A stretch of 13,352 nucleotides of DNA from Spirochaetales bacterium (GTDB taxonomy: Bacteria > Spirochaetota > Spirochaetia > DTKZ01). Both the position numbers and the translations under genes were made by a program. Shown piece after piece: positions 8,311 through 13,352 of this stretch (position 1 is its first letter; each line of letters starts with the position of its first letter). The notes beneath the pieces were generated by a model, which worked only from the letters and a program-made list of their open reading frames with translations, ran no database searches and had not been told where the DNA came from. The stretch is taken from assembly GCA_031274005.1 (NCBI GenBank), contig JAISQU010000103.1:1-13352 (forward strand). The letters are read 5' to 3'.

Positions 8311-10101
8311 TTACTTTGCTTTTTTTGCCGCGGCTTTCTTTGACCCCTTTCCCGCCGCGGAGCCCCCTGCGGCCGGTTTCTTTTCTTTTGCCGGTTTTAC
8401 TTTTACCGCGGATTTCTTCGCCGCGGCCGCCTGCGGAGCCTTTACCGATCCCCTTTCAAGAATAATGGTCTTTGTCGGCTGATCGGCCACCGCTGCGGGG
8501 CCGTAATACTGAATAGCGCCGGGATACAGGTACAAGGTCTCCCGCGCCCACTTCTCACGTTTGGCCGCAAAAGCCTTGAACGGCCTGCCCTTCAAATCTA
8601 CCAGAGCCTTTTTGATAACAGGCTTTTTGCTGCCGTGCCGCTGCTCAAGATTCATCATCATGGTCAAAGGAATACCCCCCGGCGTCCAGTCTTTCGCGGG
8701 ATGCGCCAGGTTGCGCACCGCGGAAATGTAACCGGTAAGACCGCCCGCGATAAGCAGAAAGGCCGTATAACCCAGGCTGTAGCAGTAGTCCGCGTCAAAG
8801 TTGGAAGGAAAAGCGCTGCGGCCCTCGTAGCCAAGAAAGTGACTCAAAGTAGTGTATGTTCCCTTGAACGCGCCTGAGTCTTTCATCTCCTTTATTTTTG
8901 CCTCGGTCATTGCCGTCAAAAGCTGCTCGGTCTCTATGCGGGACACCTGAACATTGCCGTGGGGGTCGCGGTCCATAAGAAGCTGGCGCTTGATGCCGTG
9001 GGGCAGGCCGGAGAACACCTCGCGGGATTCCGGCTCCAGATTTTCGGTCACAAAACGGATCTGGTCATCCAGCGAAGGAAGAACCGCAAAAGTCGAAGCC
9101 TGGTGGGCCAGAAGATCGCTTAAGGCGGAAATAAGTTTCTTCATTTCAGGAATGAACTCCACAAGCCCCTCAGGAACCAGGACTATTCCAAAGTCGAGCC
9201 CCCGCGAGGCGCGCAGGGCAATGACATCGCAGATATTCTCAACAATACGGGCAAGAGTCTGTTTCTTCTCTTCTACTTCTTCCGAAATAAGAGCCACATT
9301 CGGCTGAGTCTGCAAAGCGCACTCAAGGCAAATATGACTTGCCGCCAGGCCCATCAGCTTGATGAAGTGCCAGTATTTTCTCGCGGAATTGGCGTCGCGT
9401 GCGATATTGCCGATAAGCTCCGAATAGGTCTTGACGGCCGTATCAAAACCAAAAGATGTCTCGATATACTCGTTTTTCAGGTCTCCGTCTATGGTCTTGG
9501 GAACGCCGATAACCTGAATATCCGAACCCCGCGAAGCAAAATATTCCGCCAGAAGAGCGGCGTTGGTATTCGAATCATCGCCGCCTATAATAACCAGCGC
9601 CCGCAGGTCCATGTCCCGCGCGTTCTTCAAAGCCAGGGCGAACTGATCCGGGGTTTCTATCTTCGCGCGTCCCGAACCGATAATATCAAAACCGCCGGTA
9701 TTCCTGTACTGGTCTATCAGCCTGGGCGTAATCTCCAGCGCCGCGTTTTTCAGCAGCCCCGAAGGACCGCCGAGAAACCCGAAAAGTTTGGAACCCGGAT
9801 TGCCCTTCTTGATTCCGTCAAGCAGCCCCGCAATCACATTATGCCCCCCCGGCGCCTGTCCGCCGGACAAAATAACGCCCACATTAATTTTTTTCAACGC
9901 CTCAGGGTTTTTACCCGCCCGAAAACCCGCAATGGGCTTGCCATAAGTAAGGGGAAAAATCCTCTTCAGTTCCTCCTGATCACCGGCCGACTCGGTCGGC
10001 TTTCCCAGACTCGTCTGTATCGCGGCAACCGGCTTTAAAAACGCCGGCGGCAGTTTTGGTTTGTACGCGTAACGCGCCGTCTGCAATACGGAAATTTCCA
10101 T
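8311..10101 (-). CDS. pfp: PPi-dependent 6-phosphofructokinase, long form, with Lys/Ala tail
   Basis: A 596-residue cytoplasmic enzyme that reversibly phosphorylates fructose 6-phosphate using pyrophosphate, the main phosphofructokinase of treponemes and Borrelia. Motifs: GGQAPGGHNVI (about 80-90), GGDD (173-176), PKTIDGD (201-207) and GYEGR (about 424-428). The Asp in place of Gly after GGD and the Lys in PKTIDGD are the known marks of PPi use over ATP. The ATG at 10101 is chosen because AAGGAG lies 7 bases upstream; a start at 10128 would add nine residues with no support. Long-form spirochaetal PFPs end soon after residue 550, but this one has an added low-complexity tail (about 554-596, coded at 8314-8442) in which 29 of 43 residues are Lys or Ala, like the tails of histone H1-type proteins. 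The catalytic core looks complete. The gene may share a transcript with the histidine kinase downstream. Confidence 0.95.
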   Translation of the reverse strand: MEISVLQTARYAYKPKLPPAFLKPVAAIQTSLGKPTESAGDQEELKRIFPLTYGKPIAGFRAGKNPEALKKINVGVILSGGQAPGGHNVIAGLLDGIKKGNPGSKLFGFLGGPSGLLKNAALEITPRLIDQYRNTGGFDIIGSGRAKIETPDQFALALKNARDMDLRALVIIGGDDSNTNAALLAEYFASRGSDIQVIGVPKTIDGDLKNEYIETSFGFDTAVKTYSELIGNIARDANSARKYWHFIKLMGLAASHICLECALQTQPNVALISEEVEEKKQTLARIVENICDVIALRASRGLDFGIVLVPEGLVEFIPEMKKLISALSDLLAHQASTFAVLPSLDDQIRFVTENLEPESREVFSGLPHGIKRQLLMDRDPHGNVQVSRIETEQLLTAMTEAKIKEMKDSGAFKGTYTTLSHFLGYEGRSAFPSNFDADYCYSLGYTAFLLIAGGLTGYISAVRNLAHPAKDWTPGGIPLTMMMNLEQRHGSKKPVIKKALVDLKGRPFKAFAAKREKWARETLYLYPGAIQYYGPAAVADQPTKTIILERGSVKAPQAAAAKKSAVKVKPAKEKKPAAGGSAAGKGSKKAAAKKAK

Positions 10102-10108
10102 ACGGACT

Positions 10109-10114
10109 CTCCTT
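10109..10114 (-). promoter_or_regulatory. Ribosome binding site that sets the pfp start
   Basis: The minus strand reads AAGGAG here, 7 bases before the ATG at 10101. The longer start at 10128 has no such site. Confidence 0.8.
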
Positions 10115-10135
10115 GCGTAAAATCTCAATATATGA

Positions 10136-10165
10136 AGTTTACATCAAGCGCAGGGAAAATGACAA
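10136..10165 (-). promoter_or_regulatory. Candidate pfp promoter
   Basis: On the minus strand TTGTCA (10165-10160, 5 of 6) and TAAACT (10141-10136, 4 of 6) are separated by 18 bp, with TG just before the -10 box. The leader would be about 28 bases. A second possible -10, TATATT at 10132-10127, has no well-spaced -35 box. Confidence 0.3.
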
Positions 10166-10171
10166 GTGTTA

Positions 10172-10205
10172 CGCAACTTCTCCCGCATCGGCGGGAGAAG
10201 TTGCG
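10172..10205. repeat. Perfect 15-bp hairpin in the pfp / Na-Pi divergent region
   Basis: Arms 10172-10186 and 10191-10205 are exact reverse complements with a 4-base ATCG loop. Neither flanking gene is transcribed toward it, so it is not needed as a terminator for them. Its right half is repeated at 10334-10362, which points to a REP-like intergenic element. Confidence 0.7.
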
Positions 10206-10210
10206 GCCGG
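10182..10210 (+). repeat. 29-bp direct repeat, copy 1
   Basis: Identical over 29 bases to 10334-10362. It covers the loop and right arm of the perfect hairpin plus the following GGCCGG. Confidence 0.8.
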
Positions 10211-10333
10211 AAATTGCGGTAAAAGCCACCAGCGCGCTATCCGTGATAAAACAAATCGCACGAATGTAACGCCCGAGCCCCGCGCGGGCCGTCCCGCTTA
10301 TGTCCCGCCCGCACATTTCCGTGTAAGCGCCTC

Positions 10334-10362
10334 CCCGCATCGGCGGGAGAAGTTGCGGCCGG
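10334..10362 (+). repeat. 29-bp direct repeat, copy 2
   Basis: Identical over 29 bases to 10182-10210. Its left arm is not kept: only about 5 bp of hairpin remain here, so it looks like a decayed or partial copy. It ends just before the possible -35 box of the Na/Pi gene. Confidence 0.8.
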
Positions 10363-10363
10363 C

Positions 10364-10392
10364 TTTTCATAACCCCTGATTCATAGTATATT
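10364..10392 (+). promoter_or_regulatory. Candidate promoter for a leaderless Na/Pi transcript
   Basis: TTTTCA (10364-10369, 4 of 6) and TATATT (10387-10392, 5 of 6) are 17 bp apart. The transcript would begin at about 10399-10401, at the ATG itself. Confidence 0.4.
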
Positions 10393-10400
10393 CGCTACTG

Positions 10401-12107
10401 ATGATTGTAAAAATACTGCAAATTCTGGGCGCTCTCGGCATTTTCCTGTACGGAATGAAAATGATGAGCGAGGGTATCCAGAAAACCGCCGGCGCCAGGA
10501 TGAAGACAGCCCTTGATTTTATGACAAAGAGCCGGTTCACCGCTGTACTTACCGGATTTCTTGTTACAAGCGTCATCCAGTCATCATCCGCCACAACGGT
10601 TATGGTTGTAAGCCTTGTCAGCGCCGGACTCTTTAACCTGACCCAGGCCATAGGCGTCATTCTTGGCGCCAACATTGGAACAACGGTAACAGGCTGGATT
10701 GTCGCCATTGTGGGTTTCAAGCTGGACATTTCCGCCTTCGCCCTGCCCGCCGTAGCGGTGGGAGCTCCCCTTATTTTTGTATCAAAGTGGAAAAAAGAAA
10801 ACCTTGGCGAGGCTATACTCGGCTTCGGGCTTCTCTTCCTCGGTCTTGCCCTGCTCAAGGATTCTGTTCCCGATATCAGGAGCAATCCCCAGGTACTTGA
10901 GTTTTTACGGCGCTTTTCCGGCCGGGGTTTCGCGGGTTTTCTCGTTTTTGTCGCCGCGGGAACAATCGTTACCATTATTATTCAGTCTTCCAGCGCGACA
11001 ATGGCAATAACCCTCACAATGGCCTATTCCGGCTGGATAGATTTCAGCGCCGCCGCGTGTCTTGTTCTGGGAGAAAATATCGGCACCACCATAACCGCGT
11101 ATCTCGCGTCCCTGAACGCGAACGTCAACGCCCGGCGCGCCGCCAGGGCTCATACCCTTTTCAATGTTATAGGGGTAATCTGGATGGCGGCGGCGTTCCA
11201 CCCCTTCACCGGGCTTATAGCGGCGATGATTCCCGATGTTCCGGGAGACCTGACTATTATCGCCGCGCGGCTCGCCCTTTTTCATACGATGTTCAACCTT
11301 ATCAACACGGCGCTGTTTCTGCCTTTCATCCGCCCCTTTTCCCGGCTGGTCAGCTTTCTTGTAAAACCCCGGAAACACGAAGAGGAGCAGCGCTACAGGC
11401 TTGTTTACACCGCCAGCGGCCTGCGCCAGTCCCCGGAGATCAATCTGCTAAAAGCGGAAATTGAAATCAAAAAAATGGCGGAACTTCTGGAGCTTACTTT
11501 CGGCGCCGCCTCCGGGGCTGTTCTGAGGCCCCCGAAAGAAACGCTCAGGCTCATTGAAACCGTGGACAGCAGGGAAGCCCTCCTGGGTCTCATGCATGAG
11601 GAAATATCCCAGTTTCTTGTTCAGTGTTCGCGGGAGAATATTTCATCAAGAAGCCTGGAGAGGATAACCCAGCTTATCCGCATCTGCAATGAAAGCGCGA
11701 GCATAGGCGAAAGCTGCCGCAAACTCCTATCCTGCGCCGGCCTGAAGGCTGAAAAGAAAATCGACTTCGATAAACGGGGAATGGAAGAAATCAGCGGCTA
11801 CGCGGATATGGTAAAGAAATTTCTGGCTTTTAACAGGGAGCATCTGGGCGCGCGGCTTTCCGCCGGCCAGTTTATCGAGGCCGAGGCTCTGGAAAACGCC
11901 ATTGACAGGAGCAGGGACATTCTGCGCAAAGCCGCGAAGAAGCGCCTGAAAACCGGCGACACGCATGTCAAAACGGAAATACTCTACATCGACATTCTTC
12001 GCCACATAGAACATGTCGGCGACCATTCCTTTGAAATATCCCGGGCGCTTTACAAAATGAACTCCAGGCCGCAGATCTCCGCGCCCGCGGAGCAGCCGCA
12101 GATTTAG
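10401..12107 (+). CDS. Na+/phosphate cotransporter with PhoU-like domain
   Basis: A 568-residue inner-membrane carrier of the Na/Pi-II family (NptA/YjbB type) that couples phosphate movement to sodium. Two inverted repeats carry the family signature: QSSSATT (60-66) with GANIGTT (89-95), and QSSSATM (195-201) with GENIGTT (224-230). Hydrophobic helices fill residues 1-320. The C-terminal 345-555 is a cytoplasmic helical PhoU-like domain ending in YIDILRHIEHVGDHSFEISRAL (529-550), as in PhoU. The family N-terminus (ILQILGALGIFLYGMKMMSEG) fits the ATG at 10401, and the only other in-frame option before the stop at 10377 is a CTG. There is no Shine-Dalgarno sequence upstream, and a good -10 box 8 bases before the ATG suggests a leaderless mRNA. 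The PhnP-like gene begins one base after its stop codon. Whether it imports or exports phosphate cannot be read from the sequence. Confidence 0.93.
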   Translation: MIVKILQILGALGIFLYGMKMMSEGIQKTAGARMKTALDFMTKSRFTAVLTGFLVTSVIQSSSATTVMVVSLVSAGLFNLTQAIGVILGANIGTTVTGWIVAIVGFKLDISAFALPAVAVGAPLIFVSKWKKENLGEAILGFGLLFLGLALLKDSVPDIRSNPQVLEFLRRFSGRGFAGFLVFVAAGTIVTIIIQSSSATMAITLTMAYSGWIDFSAAACLVLGENIGTTITAYLASLNANVNARRAARAHTLFNVIGVIWMAAAFHPFTGLIAAMIPDVPGDLTIIAARLALFHTMFNLINTALFLPFIRPFSRLVSFLVKPRKHEEEQRYRLVYTASGLRQSPEINLLKAEIEIKKMAELLELTFGAASGAVLRPPKETLRLIETVDSREALLGLMHEEISQFLVQCSRENISSRSLERITQLIRICNESASIGESCRKLLSCAGLKAEKKIDFDKRGMEEISGYADMVKKFLAFNREHLGARLSAGQFIEAEALENAIDRSRDILRKAAKKRLKTGDTHVKTEILYIDILRHIEHVGDHSFEISRALYKMNSRPQISAPAEQPQI

Positions 12108-12108
12108 T

Positions 12109-12867
12109 ATGCGGCTGACCTTTTTGGGAACAGGCACTTCTCACGGCGTACCGGCTCTGGGCTGCGGCTGTCCTGTGTGCCGGTCAAAAGACAGAAAAAA
12201 CAAACGCACCCGGTCTTCCCTGCTTGTGGAAGAACAGGGCCGTACGATTCTGATAGACACCGCCACGGATTTCAGGACCCAGGCGCTGCGGGAGAAAGTC
12301 TCCTCCATCGACGCCGTCCTCTACACCCATGCCCACGCCGACCATTTACACGGAATCGATGACCTTCGCCCCTTAAGTTACAAAAAGCATATTCCGCTTT
12401 ACGGTTCTCCCGAAACCCTGCGTGAGATACACACCCGCTTCGATTATATCTTCAATTCTTCCGGGCAAATCGGCGGAGGCGTCCCGCTGCTGAGGCTGAG
12501 CCCCATTCAGAGTCTGGTTTTTTTTGTTCTGGATATTCCTGTTACGGCGATTCCCCTGAAACACGGAAATCTCGATATTCTCGGCTACAGGATAGCAAAC
12601 ATGGCCTACCTCACCGACTGCAGTTTTATTCCCGGCTCATCCCGCGGCCTTCTTGAAGGACTGGATGTTCTTATAATAAACGCCCTGCGCGCGAGGCCCC
12701 ACTCCACCCATTTTAGCATAGGCGAGGCCCTTCACGAAATCGCGCGCATCCGCCCGAAAAGAGCTTACCTCACGCACTTCAGCCACGAGGTTGATCACAG
12801 GGCGTTAAAAAAGGAGCTTCCTTACGGAGTGGCTCCTTCATACGACGGCCTGAAGCTTGAGTCTTAA
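12109..12867 (+). CDS. PhnP-like metallo-beta-lactamase phosphodiesterase
   Basis: A 252-residue soluble MBL-fold hydrolase. The metal motif HAHADH (74-79) plus H152, D170 and H223 form the two-metal active site. C19, C21 and C24 with H226 match the structural zinc site of E. coli PhnP (Cys-x-Cys-x-x-Cys and a His three residues after the active-site His), which hydrolyses phosphoribosyl 1,2-cyclic phosphate in phosphonate breakdown. No other C-P lyase gene is nearby, so the substrate here may be another cyclic or small phosphodiester. The ATG starts one base after the Na/Pi stop codon with no close ribosome binding site, which suggests translational coupling and a common role in phosphate economy. 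Its TAA overlaps the opposite-strand TAA of rpmB. Confidence 0.85.
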   Translation: MRLTFLGTGTSHGVPALGCGCPVCRSKDRKNKRTRSSLLVEEQGRTILIDTATDFRTQALREKVSSIDAVLYTHAHADHLHGIDDLRPLSYKKHIPLYGSPETLREIHTRFDYIFNSSGQIGGGVPLLRLSPIQSLVFFVLDIPVTAIPLKHGNLDILGYRIANMAYLTDCSFIPGSSRGLLEGLDVLIINALRARPHSTHFSIGEALHEIARIRPKRAYLTHFSHEVDHRALKKELPYGVAPSYDGLKLES

Positions 12868-13052
12868 ACCTTAACGACCTTGCCGCTCTTCAGACAGCGG
12901 GCGCAAACCTTCAGGGTTGTTTTTGTCGCGCCCACCATGGTTTTTACCTTTATGAGATTGGGCCGCCATACCCGCCGCAGGGCATTTTTTGAATGGCTTA
13001 CAGTGTTGCCGCTTACAGTGCCCTTTCCGCAAATATCACATCGTCTGGCCAT
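12864..13052 (-). CDS. rpmB: 50S ribosomal protein L28, zinc-ribbon form
   Basis: A 62-residue basic protein of the large ribosomal subunit. MARRCDICGKG at the N-terminus and KTTLKVCARCLKSGKV near the C-terminus are typical of L28. Two Cys pairs, C5/C8 and C50/C53, form the zinc-binding (C+) version; many bacteria also keep a Cys-free paralogue used under zinc limitation, which is not in this window. GGAG lies 5 bases before the ATG on the minus strand. It appears to be transcribed alone. Confidence 0.95.
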   Translation of the reverse strand: MARRCDICGKGTVSGNTVSHSKNALRRVWRPNLIKVKTMVGATKTTLKVCARCLKSGKVVKV

Positions 13053-13084
13053 AATTCTCCGCCTTCTATCAAATGATGGGTATC

Positions 13085-13113
13085 ACCCTACCATATTCAA
13101 AAGAAAGTGTAAA
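13085..13113 (-). promoter_or_regulatory. Candidate rpmB promoter with extended -10
   Basis: On the minus strand TTTACA (13113-13108, 5 of 6) and TAGGGT (13090-13085) are 17 bp apart, and TGG precedes the -10 box as in extended -10 promoters. The leader would be about 25 bases, which fits the ribosome binding site. Confidence 0.45.
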
Positions 13114-13174
13114 GAGCCGACCTGTATTAATCAGCAATTCCAAATTTAAACTCATGGTAAACTAAACACAACGA

Positions 13175-13240
13175 CCGGGGCGATAAAAAAAGCTCTCTCT
13201 CGCGGCGGACCGAAGCCGTTCGCTTTTTTTATCGCCCCGG
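13175..13240. repeat. Perfect 19-bp inverted repeat with 28-nt spacer
   Basis: Arms 13175-13193 and 13222-13240 are exact reverse complements. Each arm contains a GC-rich outer part and a run of seven A (left) or T (right) toward the centre; the spacer has a smaller CGGC/GCCG pair. It could be a two-way terminator or a small palindromic element. The symmetry is certain; the function is not. Confidence 0.75.
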
Positions 13241-13302
13241 CCATATCCGTAGCGCCATGCGACTAAATATGGTATTGCTGTCTGGAAGCGTTTTTTATGG
13301 GT

Positions 13303-13338
13303 AAAAGCATTCAAATTGCTGACAATTTGAATGCTTTT
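13303..13338. repeat. Perfect 16-bp hairpin near the right edge
   Basis: Arms 13303-13318 and 13323-13338 pair perfectly round a CTGA loop, with AAAA at the left and TTTT at the right end. That layout suits a two-way intrinsic terminator for a gene beyond the edge, though the stem is AT-rich. Confidence 0.55.
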
Positions 13339-13352
13339 GGGGATTGCAGGAC

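Larger units (their letters stand above)
10102..10400. other. Divergent intergenic region, no gene
   Basis: This 299-base stretch separates leftward pfp from rightward Na/Pi. It holds the two 29-bp repeats, the perfect hairpin, a smaller GC-rich hairpin (10284-10288 with 10293-10297) and candidate promoters at both ends. The only open frame here (leftward, 10125-10370) runs through the repeats and has no ribosome binding site, so I do not call it a gene. Confidence 0.7.
13053..13352. other. Right-edge intergenic stretch
   Basis: No gene is supported in these 300 bases. They hold the rpmB promoter and the two perfect inverted repeats. An ATG at 13297 with GGAAG 8 bases upstream opens a frame to the window end (18 codons), but it runs through the 16-bp hairpin and is too short to judge. 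Confidence 0.6.

Noticed and set aside
9334..10038. Plus-strand frame opposite pfp
   Set aside because: No domain pattern and wholly inside the well-supported pfp gene.
10172..10205. Rho-independent terminator
   Set aside because: Both flanking genes point away from it and no T run follows on either strand.
10141..10362. CRISPR array
   Set aside because: Only two repeat units, one of them partial, with no regular spacers and no cas genes.
10125..10370. Leftward 81-codon frame in the pfp / Na-Pi gap
   Set aside because: It runs through both 29-bp repeats, has no ribosome binding site and overlaps the pfp start region; it is best seen as repeat-derived.
13297..13352. Start of a new rightward gene
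   Set aside because: Only 18 codons are visible, they overlap a perfect hairpin, and no family can be judged; left as an open possibility.

Overview
The window looks like chromosomal DNA from a spirochaete, most likely a Treponema-type bacterium with moderately high GC. I infer this from the gene set, not from a search: a long-form PPi-dependent phosphofructokinase, a uridine kinase-like protein with a ThrRS-like N-terminus, an HD-GYP protein, a two-helix membrane protein with a TPR-like domain, and a zinc-ribbon L28. There are no insertion sequences, phage genes, CRISPR arrays, tRNAs or rRNAs. I did not find a clearly new multi-gene system. The odd points are local and are listed as findings.

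Layout. From 1 to 3012, two leftward genes form a likely operon: an HD-GYP-type phosphohydrolase with a changed HD motif, then the TGS-containing nucleoside kinase. A short divergent promoter region (3013-3083) separates them from a rightward pair: a membrane-anchored TPR-like protein of unknown function, then alaA (alanine aminotransferase), whose ribosome binding site lies in the end of the gene before it. The 3' end of alaA overlaps by 62 bp, tail to tail, a leftward 1060-residue hybrid sensor histidine kinase. That kinase follows pfp on the same strand, with a strong GC-rich inverted repeat between them. From 10102 to 10400 is a divergent intergenic region with a perfect 15-bp hairpin and a second copy of its right half. 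It is followed by a rightward pair: a Na+/phosphate cotransporter with a PhoU-like tail, which seems to lack a Shine-Dalgarno site, and a PhnP-like metallo-beta-lactamase phosphodiesterase one base downstream. The latter converges on rpmB, and the two stop codons share a TTAA. The last 300 bases hold the rpmB promoter and two long perfect inverted repeats.

How the genes fit together. Most are housekeeping or central metabolism: PPi-linked glycolysis (pfp), alanine/pyruvate exchange (alaA), nucleotide salvage (kinase), phosphate uptake and phosphoester hydrolysis (Na/Pi plus PhnP-like), and translation (rpmB). Two signalling proteins are interleaved, the HD-GYP protein and the CHASE4 hybrid kinase. 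Neither has an obvious partner in the window.
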